From NCBI GenBank assembly GCA_013372875.1, contig JABXIW010000320.1:1-23544 (forward strand): DNA of 23,544 bases. The letters are read 5' to 3'. Below the pieces are notes generated by a model that did no database searches, was not told the DNA's origin, and saw only the letters and a list, made by a program, of their open reading frames with translations. This document shows, piece after piece, positions 6,929 through 14,612 of this stretch. Numbering within the stretch: the first letter of the stretch is position 1; every line of letters starts with the position of its first letter. This DNA comes from Gammaproteobacteria bacterium. GTDB lineage: Bacteria > Pseudomonadota > Gammaproteobacteria > Enterobacterales > Kangiellaceae. Made by a program: the position numbers and the translations under genes.

Positions 6929-6960
6929 TAATAAAGCCAGCAGTAGTGCTGGCTTTATTA
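6929..6960 (-). terminator. terminator of the M3 peptidase gene / leader hairpin of the TIGR02647 gene
   Basis: A perfect 14-base-pair stem (core AAGCCAGCA with TGCTGGCTT) and 4-base loop, starting about 28 bases after the peptidase stop. On the minus strand it ends in CTTTATTA, a mediocre T-run. It is the strongest hairpin in the window. Confidence 0.75.
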
Positions 6961-6988
6961 TTGACATAAAAATGTCTGACTCGCAAAT

Positions 6989-9187
6989 TTAGTCGACCAA
7001 ACCACGACTTTTTAGCAAGTACTTAGGGTCTGCTTCTTTCCCTCTGAATTTCTTATAAAGGGTTAAAGGATCGTCTGTACCGCCTTTTGATAGCACATTA
7101 TCAACAAAGGCCTTGGCCGTTTTCTCATCAAAAATGCCGTTTTCACGGAAGGCTTGATAAGCATCAGCACCGAAAATATCTGACCAAATATAGCTATAAT
7201 AGCCCGCTGAATAGCCACCTGAGAAGATGTGCGAGAAGTAAGTCGTGCGATAACGTGGCGCGATTTCATCAATCAATCCATAGTCATTCAACACTTTTTC
7301 TTCAAATGCATCTGCATCGCGAATTTCGCCATCTTCAATGGTGTGCCATGCTAAATCTAGCAAAGTCGCCGCCATATATTCTGTAGTCGCAAAGCCTTGA
7401 TTGAACTTGCTAGCTGCTTGAATTTTCTCAACCAACTCTTGCGGGATCACTTCGCCAGTTTTGTAGTGCTTGGCAAATTTCGCTAACACTTCAGGCTCAG
7501 TCATCCAGTTTTCATGAACTTGTGATGGGAACTCAACAAAATCACGCGGCACAGAAGTACCTGTTTGCGAAGGATAAACGCCATCTGACAAGAAGCCGTG
7601 CGCCGCATGACCAAACTCGTGGAACAAGGTGCTAGCTTGGTCGAAGGTCAATAACGTCGGCTCATCACCCACAGGACGAGGGTAATTCAAGACATTCACA
7701 ATAATTGGCTTATGGTATTTGCCATTCTCATCAACAAACTGCTTGCGGTAAGAGTTCATCCAAGCGCCACCACGTTTGGAATCGCGCACATAGAAATCGG
7801 TTAGATAAATACCAATTAGCTCGCCATTATTATCCGTAACTTCATAAGTGCGTACATCTTCATGATATTTAGGCAAGTCAGTACGCTCTTTAAAATTCAT
7901 GCCATAGAGCTTATTAGCAATATAGAAAACGCCTTGCAGAGTATTATCCAATGAGAAGTAAGGCTTAGTGGCCGACTCATCTAAATCATACTTAGCTTTA
8001 CGGATTTTCTCCGCATAATGACGCCAGTCCGAAGCACGGAATTTAAAATCACCGCCCTCTTGGTCAATCATTTCCTGCATCACTGCAACTTCATTTTTTG
8101 CTTGCTTAATAGCCGCAGGCCAGATCTGATTCAATAGGTTATAAACATTATCTGCATTTTTCGCCACGCGCGACTCAAGGGTGAAGTCCGCATGGTTTTT
8201 ATAGCCCATTAGAGTAGCTTTTTGCGATCTTAGCGCAGCAATTTTTGCCGCAATTTCTTTATTATCGTTAGCGTTATCATTATCACCGCGATGAGTATAG
8301 CCATAATAAATCTTATCTCTTAGTTCACGATTAGTGGAATAAACCAAGAAAGGATCTTTTGATGGTCTGTGAGTGGTAAAAGCCCATTTGCCTTCATGAC
8401 CACGCTTAGTTGCAGTTTCTGCAGCAGCATCAATCACGTTTTGTGGCAAACCAGCCAGATCTTCTTTGTTCTCAATAACCATTTCCCAGTTATTGTTTTC
8501 AGCTAGAACATTTTCACCAAACTTAATGGTTAGCTCAGTGATTTCTTTGTTCAGCTCACGTAAACGCGCTTTTTGCTCATCATTAAGCTCAGCACCGCCA
8601 CGAACAAAACCTTTGTAGCGATCTTCCAACAATTTCATTTGATCGGCACGCAAGCCTAACTCAGCGCGCTTGTCATACACAGCTTTTACCCGAGCAAACA
8701 ATTCTGGGTTCAAGTTAACATCATCACCTAACGCCGATAATTGCGGACCAATATCTCGGGAAATGGCTTGTAACTCAGGGTTGGTGTGAGCGGAAGTTAA
8801 GTTAAAGAATACGTTGGCAACTTTAGTTAAATCTTTGCCATTATATTCCAAGGCTTCAATGGTATTAGCAAAAGTTGGTGCTTCAGGATTATTGGCCACT
8901 TTCTCAATTTCAGCTTTGGCATTAGCAATCGCGCGCTCAAATGCTGGTGCATAATGTTCATTCTTGATTTGATCGAATGGCGGCATACCAAATGGTGTAT
9001 CCCAGTCTTGATAGAATGGATTAACTTCTTTTTTAGTTTCAACTTTCGCAGTGTCCGATTGATTCGTCTCAACTTTAGCGACTTCTTGTTTTACTTGGTC
9101 CGTCGCGTTAGGAGTTTCAGCCTCTTTCTTATCACAAGCTGCTAATAGAACAGCGGATACCGCAAGGCTAATGGCTAGTTTTTGCAT
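6989..9187 (-). CDS. M3 family metallopeptidase lipoprotein (Dcp-type peptidyl-dipeptidase)
   Basis: A 732-residue zinc peptidase. The N-terminus is a lipoprotein signal (MQKLAISLAVSAVLLAAC, lipid cysteine 18) followed by a charged, Lys/Glu/Thr-rich linker to about residue 55, which the cytoplasmic Dcp and OpdA enzymes lack. From about residue 60 the sequence follows the M3 family: PFDQIKNEHYAPAFERAI, the long helical part, then the zinc site HEFGH (523-527) with the third ligand glutamate near 552 in DFVEFPSQ, and the substrate-side tyrosines in SGGYSAGYYSY. All catalytic residues are intact. It probably removes C-terminal dipeptides from peptides at the periplasmic face of the envelope. Aspartate after the lipid cysteine (CDKK) favours retention in the inner membrane by the E. 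coli sorting rule. The gene ends at a strong hairpin and appears monocistronic. Confidence 0.93.
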   Translation of the reverse strand: MQKLAISLAVSAVLLAACDKKEAETPNATDQVKQEVAKVETNQSDTAKVETKKEVNPFYQDWDTPFGMPPFDQIKNEHYAPAFERAIANAKAEIEKVANNPEAPTFANTIEALEYNGKDLTKVANVFFNLTSAHTNPELQAISRDIGPQLSALGDDVNLNPELFARVKAVYDKRAELGLRADQMKLLEDRYKGFVRGGAELNDEQKARLRELNKEITELTIKFGENVLAENNNWEMVIENKEDLAGLPQNVIDAAAETATKRGHEGKWAFTTHRPSKDPFLVYSTNRELRDKIYYGYTHRGDNDNANDNKEIAAKIAALRSQKATLMGYKNHADFTLESRVAKNADNVYNLLNQIWPAAIKQAKNEVAVMQEMIDQEGGDFKFRASDWRHYAEKIRKAKYDLDESATKPYFSLDNTLQGVFYIANKLYGMNFKERTDLPKYHEDVRTYEVTDNNGELIGIYLTDFYVRDSKRGGAWMNSYRKQFVDENGKYHKPIIVNVLNYPRPVGDEPTLLTFDQASTLFHEFGHAAHGFLSDGVYPSQTGTSVPRDFVEFPSQVHENWMTEPEVLAKFAKHYKTGEVIPQELVEKIQAASKFNQGFATTEYMAATLLDLAWHTIEDGEIRDADAFEEKVLNDYGLIDEIAPRYRTTYFSHIFSGGYSAGYYSYIWSDIFGADAYQAFRENGIFDEKTAKAFVDNVLSKGGTDDPLTLYKKFRGKEADPKYLLKSRGLVD

Positions 9188-9334
9188 AATTAGAACTACC
9201 TATTTTCTCTACATATTTTGGTAATGCTTTAAATAACATAAACCAGCAAAAAAAACAGTAATTTCTAGGAAAATAAGGCTAACTCTTTGAAAACTGGTGC
9301 AAATAAGTGTAACAACTTATGAAATTAGAGCTAA

Positions 9335-10579
9335 CTAAGGTTGCTCGCTGGCTATAACTCTTTCGATCATTGCCGCTTGTTGACGCCTGGTAAGCAACAT
9401 GACTGCCACTGATCCCAGAATTAAAGCAGCACCAATCAAAATAACCAGACGAGAGCTCAAGACGCTAAGTGGCCCGCCGACAATAGCGATGATGACATTG
9501 GTGACGCAAAAAGTGCTGGTTTGCAGCCCCATCACTTTACCTTGGCCAAGGTGGCCGAAATACTTGGATAAATAAGTTGGTACCATACCATTGGCGATCG
9601 CAATCCAACCGCCAATCACAAAGAAGATAGGAAAAACCCAAGCAGCGTTACTAAATGGTTGGATGGTTAATAATATAGTCAAAGCAAAACCACCCAATAT
9701 CATAGACTTAACCTCACCGAGTCTATGATTAGTTTTATCCACAACAAAGCTACTAACAAAGACCATACAAGCGGTTAAAGCCACCGTAGCCCAAGCTATC
9801 TGACGGCTATCAAAACTCAAATGATCTACAAACCAAACGGGGTAGAAATCATAAAAAGCATTCAAGCCCATTGAATAGAGAAAATAAAACCAAAAAATAG
9901 GCAAAACTTCTTTGTGCTTTAACACTGTCAACGAATTGTTTTCACGGATCAACTGCCAAAATTTCATCTCGGGGCTTTGCCGATTTTCTCTTCTCTCAAT
10001 GGTAAAAAAGACCATTACAAAGGCTATGGCAATTCCAAATGCGGCTATATTAAAGACATTAGCGACACCATATACCATCAAAAAGCCACCAATTAATGGA
10101 CCTATTAACCAGCCCACATAAGTTGCAGCATACACCAATGAAATGGCTTTAGTTCGTTCAATATGTGGATGCAACTCAGCACCAATGGCTCTAGCAATTG
10201 ATATGTTGCCCTCGCAAATTCCTGTTAAAAGTCGAGCAATGGCAAAGCCAATAAAAGATTCTTGGATCACAGCTAAGGCAGTTAGTAAATAGCCGATCAA
10301 GCTACCAAATAAAGTCAACAGCAATACGCGGCGGCGACCATAATGATCAGAAAGCGCACCAATAAATATGCTACCAATCAACAAACCTAAAGGGTAAATA
10401 GCCAAAGAAAAACCAAGCAACACTTTCGGGTGAAAGCCCATGAAGTGGGTCAGCTCATTGGCGGGATAATCAATGAAATAAGGAGCTAAAACTGGATAAG
10501 GCAAAGCTATCCCCGCCGTTCCCAGTACCGAGATCAGCATCACGCTAAATAAAGTTAACTTTGCTTTTTGAGGTGTCAT
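9335..10579 (-). CDS. MFS transporter
   Basis: A 414-residue protein with about twelve hydrophobic helices. The first inter-helix loop carries the MFS motif A as GALSDHYGRRR (residues 74-84), and GICEGNISIARAIGAE and YVGWLIGPLIGGFLM are motif B/C-like segments of the drug-proton antiporter type. This is an inner-membrane, proton-driven transporter; its substrate cannot be told from sequence. It lies 74 bases downstream of egtD on the same strand, so it could move ergothioneine or a precursor, but a TATACT -10 box in the gap suggests separate control, and the link is only positional. The ATG at 10579 is kept because the first helix starts soon after. The gap downstream (9188-9334) shows no clear gene or terminator. 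Confidence 0.88.
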   Translation of the reverse strand: MTPQKAKLTLFSVMLISVLGTAGIALPYPVLAPYFIDYPANELTHFMGFHPKVLLGFSLAIYPLGLLIGSIFIGALSDHYGRRRVLLLTLFGSLIGYLLTALAVIQESFIGFAIARLLTGICEGNISIARAIGAELHPHIERTKAISLVYAATYVGWLIGPLIGGFLMVYGVANVFNIAAFGIAIAFVMVFFTIERRENRQSPEMKFWQLIRENNSLTVLKHKEVLPIFWFYFLYSMGLNAFYDFYPVWFVDHLSFDSRQIAWATVALTACMVFVSSFVVDKTNHRLGEVKSMILGGFALTILLTIQPFSNAAWVFPIFFVIGGWIAIANGMVPTYLSKYFGHLGQGKVMGLQTSTFCVTNVIIAIVGGPLSVLSSRLVILIGAALILGSVAVMLLTRRQQAAMIERVIASEQP

Positions 10580-10613
10580 TAGTCAGTGCTTATTCTTATG
10601 ATTACTGATTTCG

Positions 10614-10643
10614 AGTATAGGCGGCTTTGCAGACTAAGACTAA
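10614..10643 (-). promoter_or_regulatory. possible promoter of the MFS gene
   Basis: On the minus strand TATACT (complement of 10614-10619) lies 18 bases from TTAGTC (complement of 10638-10643), in the gap between egtD and the MFS gene. The -10 is good and the -35 poor. Confidence 0.35.
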
Positions 10644-10653
10644 TAAATTTGAT

Positions 10654-11598
10654 TTATTTGCTCGATTGAAAAAAGTTAAGACTGAATAATTGCTCACTAT
10701 CCACCCAGGTTTTAACTCGATTAAAGCCTGTCGCTTTGGCCAATTCATCTATAGATTCTAAGCTAAATTTATAGGAGTTTTCCGTGTGGATAGCTTCACC
10801 TTTATCAAATTGAATCGCTTTACCCAAAATTTTATAGCTCTGAGATTGTTTAGAAATTAAGTGCATTTCAATTCGATTCAATGCTTGATTATAAAAAGCC
10901 TTGTGTGAAAACATGGTTAAATCTAATTTAGATCCTAGATGACGGTTCACGTTATTCATCATATTCAAATTAAACTCAGCTGTAACGCCTTTAGAGTCGT
11001 TATAAGCAGCTTCAATGATTTGAGGATCTTTTTGCAGATCCATTCCTATTAAAAGCCCGCCGTTATCTCCAACTAAAGCTCGCATATTACTAAGGAATCG
11101 TTTTGCACTTTCTGGTTCAAAATTACCAATGGTTGAACCGGGATAAAACGCAAACAAACTATCATTATGATAGCTATCTGGAATAGCAATAGGCTTTGAG
11201 AAATCGCTAATTATCGGCTCAATTTCTAACCAATCAAATTTAGTTTTTAAACTTTTCGCAGCTTGCTGTAGAAATCGACGAGAAACATCCTGCGGCAAAT
11301 AAGCCTTGGGATGAATAGCTTCAAGTATCAGTTGTATTTTTTCGCAGGCTCCTGCTCCAGGCTCAACAATCACCGAGTCTTTTGGTATATAGTTCGCCAT
11401 CTCTGCAGCATATTCGCTTAATATGGCACTTTCCGTGCGTGTTGGATAGTATTCGTCTAATTGAGTAATTTGCTCAAATAATTCAGAGCCTTTTTTATCA
11501 TAGAAATATTTAGGATTAATGTATTTCTCAGCAGCGCTTAATCCTGCGATTAATTCTCGCTGTTCGGTGGTCAAAGTTTTCTCAGCTAACATGGTCAT
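10654..11598 (-). CDS. egtD: L-histidine N-alpha-methyltransferase EgtD
   Basis: A 314-residue cytoplasmic enzyme that uses three S-adenosylmethionine molecules to turn histidine into hercynine, the first step of ergothioneine synthesis. Family segments are clear: NPKYFYDKKGSELFEQI and EYYPTRTE near the N-terminus, the SAM-binding VEPGAGACEKI (about residues 78-88), QDVSRRFLQQA, FYPGSTIGNFEP and LIGMDLQKDP. Length is close to the mycobacterial enzyme. The frame opens at a TTG (11604); ATGs at 11598 and 11592 are both plausible and no strong ribosome site decides, so 11598 is a choice. It follows egtB after about 20 bases. EgtD plus EgtB is the defining pair of ergothioneine synthesis, so the assignment is secure. 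Confidence 0.94.
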   Translation of the reverse strand: MTMLAEKTLTTEQRELIAGLSAAEKYINPKYFYDKKGSELFEQITQLDEYYPTRTESAILSEYAAEMANYIPKDSVIVEPGAGACEKIQLILEAIHPKAYLPQDVSRRFLQQAAKSLKTKFDWLEIEPIISDFSKPIAIPDSYHNDSLFAFYPGSTIGNFEPESAKRFLSNMRALVGDNGGLLIGMDLQKDPQIIEAAYNDSKGVTAEFNLNMMNNVNRHLGSKLDLTMFSHKAFYNQALNRIEMHLISKQSQSYKILGKAIQFDKGEAIHTENSYKFSLESIDELAKATGFNRVKTWVDSEQLFSLNFFQSSK

Positions 11599-11623
11599 AG
11601 GCAATATTTTGGCAAATACGTGA

Positions 11624-12886
11624 TTACAAATCCCTCGCTAAACGCAATCCTGAAAACTGCCATCTAGCATCGGGATAAAAGAAGTTTCTATAACTAGAAC
11701 GAATATGACTTTGACTTGTTACACAAGAACCTCCTTTTAATACCAACTGGTTGCACATAAATTTGCCATTGTATTCGCCCACAGCGCCTTTTGCGGTTTT
11801 GAAGCCTGGGTACGGCGAGTACGCACTGGAAGTCCACTCCCACACATCACCATAAAACTGACTATCATCCGATGCTATTGGTCTTAAATGTTTAGTTTCT
11901 ACAAAATTGCCAGAAATAGGCTTAGATTGAGCGACCAATTCCCACTCAGCCTCTGTGGGTAACCTGGCGTCTGCCCAACGCGCAAAGGCATCGGCTTCAT
12001 AAGCACTGATGTGAGATACAGGAGCACTTTTATCCAGTTTGGTTAAGCCATTTAGACCATACTGATACCAGTGGTTTTCTTCACATTGCCAGTAAAGTGG
12101 TGCTTGCCATTGCTGCTCTTGAACATTGGCCCAACCGTCACTAAGCCATAGCTCAGGCCGCTGATAGCCATTATCTTGGATAAACTCTAAATAATCTTGA
12201 TTAGTAATCAAACGATCTTGAATTTCAAAAGCATTCACCAGACACTGATGCTTAGGGGATTCATTATCAAAAATAAACTGGTCATTGGAAAAATCAGTAC
12301 CGATCGAAGCCAACTGCTTTTCATATTGTACCCAAGCTACTTTTTCACTTGAGAGCGCATTATTTGGCGCCGCTTTTTGATAAACAGGCAATAAAGGGTT
12401 CTGATACCAATTAAATAATAAATCAGTAAAAAATAATTCTTGATGCTGTTGCTCATGATTAATCCCTAGCTCTAACAATTCATTAGCTTTAGTGTCTGCT
12501 TGAGATCTTGAAAAAAGCTCTACAACCCTTTGGGTAACATTCTCACGATATTGATAGACCTCATCTACTGTAGGTCGCGATAACAAGCCTCGCTTAGCAC
12601 GCATAAACTGCTTACCAACACCATTATAGTAAGAGTTAAACAGATACTCGAATTTAGGATTGAAGTGTTTAAAACCCTTTTCAAACGGTTTTAAAATAAA
12701 TGTTTCAAAAAACCAGCTGGTATGTGCCAGATGCCATTTAGCAGGGCTAGTTTCTGCCACACATTGCAGTCCATAATCCTCAATTTCGAGAGGTGCGCAA
12801 AACTCTTCACTTTGTTTTCGCACCTGTAAAAATTTATCAACGTTGGTTAAATGCCTTTGTAAGCTAACGGGTTCTTTTGAGTTCAC
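11624..12886 (-). CDS. egtB: ergothioneine biosynthesis sulfoxide synthase EgtB
   Basis: A 420-residue non-haem iron enzyme that joins hercynine to a thiol with oxygen, giving a sulfoxide. The N-terminal DinB-like domain holds the iron-binding histidines: WHLAHTSWFFE (histidine 55) and GINHEQQHQELFF (histidines 144 and 148). The C-terminal half is the formylglycine-generating-enzyme-like domain, with ARLPTEAEWE, YGDVWEWTSS, LVLKGGSC and SGLRLARD. The start is a GTG ten bases after the stop of the PhzF-like gene. Neither egtA nor egtC is in the window; this hints that the enzyme may use cysteine directly, as fungal Egt1 and some bacterial EgtB do, rather than gamma-glutamylcysteine, but those genes could be elsewhere. 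It could in principle be a selenoneine-type SenA, but the direct pairing with egtD favours EgtB. Confidence 0.92.
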   Translation of the reverse strand: MNSKEPVSLQRHLTNVDKFLQVRKQSEEFCAPLEIEDYGLQCVAETSPAKWHLAHTSWFFETFILKPFEKGFKHFNPKFEYLFNSYYNGVGKQFMRAKRGLLSRPTVDEVYQYRENVTQRVVELFSRSQADTKANELLELGINHEQQHQELFFTDLLFNWYQNPLLPVYQKAAPNNALSSEKVAWVQYEKQLASIGTDFSNDQFIFDNESPKHQCLVNAFEIQDRLITNQDYLEFIQDNGYQRPELWLSDGWANVQEQQWQAPLYWQCEENHWYQYGLNGLTKLDKSAPVSHISAYEADAFARWADARLPTEAEWELVAQSKPISGNFVETKHLRPIASDDSQFYGDVWEWTSSAYSPYPGFKTAKGAVGEYNGKFMCNQLVLKGGSCVTSQSHIRSSYRNFFYPDARWQFSGLRLARDL

Positions 12887-12896
12887 AATATTATTT

Positions 12897-13682
12897 TTAA
12901 TCCTTGATTAACTTCACCTTACCACTAATCCAGACTTTATTCTTTTCAACTTTACTCAATATCACTCCTCCGGCTGCTGAAACTTGCTCAGCAACAAACT
13001 GATTAGTGCCCAGTTTTTTTTGCCAATAAAGCGCTAGTATTCGATTAGCAGAGCCTGTTGCAGGGTCTTCTTTCACACCATGATATGGAGCAAAGTAGCG
13101 CAACTTGAAATGATATTTATCGTCTGATTTTTGTGTGGCTATAATAGCTCTATGGGTAGCCTCCATGATTTTGTTAAAATCTAGCTCTAAAGCTGCCAAA
13201 TCAAAATCACTTGACCACTCCATGATCAAATAACCATTCTCGTTGCCAACAAAAGAAACCTTTAACGGCTGATGACTAAATGCTTGGGTCAACTGATTAT
13301 CGTCTATTTCTGCAGGTATGCCTTGTTGTATTGGCAATGATTCAAAACCAACCCATAATCGCCCGTTTTCTTTAGCTATTTCAACGGTATCCGATGTAAG
13401 CCCGATGTTTTCAATGCTCTGACTTAGAGATAAATAATACGCAGCAGCCAACAAGCCATGCCCACACCATTGTATTTCATTAGTAGCATTGAATATTCGT
13501 ACAGTAGGATTCTTTCCATGATTTATTACAAAAACACTTGCGCCACAATGAGTCGCTTGTGCCAGTTGCTGCATGTGATTTAAAGTATAATTTTCTGCAT
13601 CCGAAAAAATAGCAGCGTCTGTCCCCTGATGTTCATCATCAAAAAACACTTTTGCTATCAATGCATAGGTTTTAATCGACAA
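12897..13682 (-). CDS. PhzF-like isomerase-fold protein, canonical glutamate missing
   Basis: A 261-residue protein with the PhzF/diaminopimelate-epimerase-like fold: HQGTDAAIF in place of the usual KGNPAAV, WCGHGLLAAAYYL in the middle and the phosphate- or carboxylate-binding EDPATGSAN (residues 205-213). PhzF enzymes isomerise a double bond or epimerise with a catalytic glutamate in a SET(A/V)F motif; here the aligned stretch is GASVF (residues 47-51), with alanine 48 where the glutamate should be. It may therefore use another residue, or be non-catalytic. It is slightly short for the family. The start is TTG at 13682; a later start would remove the first conserved strand. It lies 12 bases after the aldo/keto reductase gene and ten before egtB, firmly inside the operon. 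Confidence 0.85.
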   Translation of the reverse strand: MSIKTYALIAKVFFDDEHQGTDAAIFSDAENYTLNHMQQLAQATHCGASVFVINHGKNPTVRIFNATNEIQWCGHGLLAAAYYLSLSQSIENIGLTSDTVEIAKENGRLWVGFESLPIQQGIPAEIDDNQLTQAFSHQPLKVSFVGNENGYLIMEWSSDFDLAALELDFNKIMEATHRAIIATQKSDDKYHFKLRYFAPYHGVKEDPATGSANRILALYWQKKLGTNQFVAEQVSAAGGVILSKVEKNKVWISGKVKLIKD

Positions 13683-13694
13683 ATGAAAAGATTG

Positions 13695-14612
13695 TTAAAG
13701 GTATTGTGAAAATAATCCTATCATTTCTTGGCGCATTTTGGCATCTGGCAAAGCGCCATAGCCAGCCAACATATTATCTTTGAGATGCTTTATTTTGCTG
13801 GTAGCTGGAATTGCGCAGGTTACTGCTGGGTGGGAAATGACAAATTTTAAATAAAATTGCGCCCATGTATTGCAGCCAATCTCTTTAGCATAAGCAGGCA
13901 GCGCTTTGCCTTTTGTATAACCAAATAAGCCATTAAAAGGCCGATTTACGATTACCGCAATACCTTTGTCTGCTGCTAAGGGAAGTAACTTATTTTCAAC
14001 CTCTCGGTCACGAATATTGTAGGTAAGCTGAACGAAATCTAATGGCTCTTTTTGCATAATAGCAGCCAGTTCTGCATGATCGCGTCCATGAGAAGTGGTA
14101 ATGCCTATGTATTTTATTAAGCCTTTTTCTTTCCATTTGCGCAAGGTTTTCAAGTGTGTTTGCCAATCAACAAGATTATGGATCTGCATTAAGTCAAACT
14201 TATCGAGCCCCCACAAGCGCATGGAATCTTGCATTTGTTCTATCCCATCTTGTTCGCCTTTGGTCCAGACTTTAGTCGTAGCAAACAATTGCTTCGGCTG
14301 CCCCAGCATTTCTAAGCAATAACCTATAACCTTTTCCGACTGCCCATACATAGGAGATGAGTCGAGCATTTGACCACCCAGCTCGAAGAATTGTTTAATC
14401 AGCTCTACCCTTTGCGGCAACTTCGAATCGTCTTGGATATTTAAATTACGATAAGTACCCATGCCAATAACGGGAATGGATTCACCACTTGAAGGGATTT
14501 TATTAAGCAGGATCTCACTCGACTTGTCAGTAGAAGCCAATAAACCTTTGCTCGCCATAGCCGTTACACCAGCTACGGCGGCACTTGATTTAACAAAATC
14601 TCTTCGTTTCAT
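13695..14612 (-). CDS. aldo/keto reductase with Tat signal
   Basis: A 305-residue aldo/keto reductase. The N-terminus, MKRRDFVKSSAAVAGVTAMA, is a twin-arginine export signal (RRDFVK), likely cut near ASKGLLAS, so the folded enzyme with its NADPH should act in the periplasm or at the membrane. The barrel has the full AKR tetrad: aspartate 84 and tyrosine 89 in MLDSSPMYGQS, lysine 114 in TTKVW and histidine 145 in LMQIHNL. Substrates of this subgroup are not settled. The ATG overlaps the stop of the DUF4407 gene by one base (TAATG), so the two are translationally coupled, and the PhzF-like gene follows after 12 bases. A carbonyl-reducing step at or outside the inner membrane is an unusual companion for the cytoplasmic ergothioneine enzymes. 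Confidence 0.9.
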   Translation of the reverse strand: MKRRDFVKSSAAVAGVTAMASKGLLASTDKSSEILLNKIPSSGESIPVIGMGTYRNLNIQDDSKLPQRVELIKQFFELGGQMLDSSPMYGQSEKVIGYCLEMLGQPKQLFATTKVWTKGEQDGIEQMQDSMRLWGLDKFDLMQIHNLVDWQTHLKTLRKWKEKGLIKYIGITTSHGRDHAELAAIMQKEPLDFVQLTYNIRDREVENKLLPLAADKGIAVIVNRPFNGLFGYTKGKALPAYAKEIGCNTWAQFYLKFVISHPAVTCAIPATSKIKHLKDNMLAGYGALPDAKMRQEMIGLFSQYL

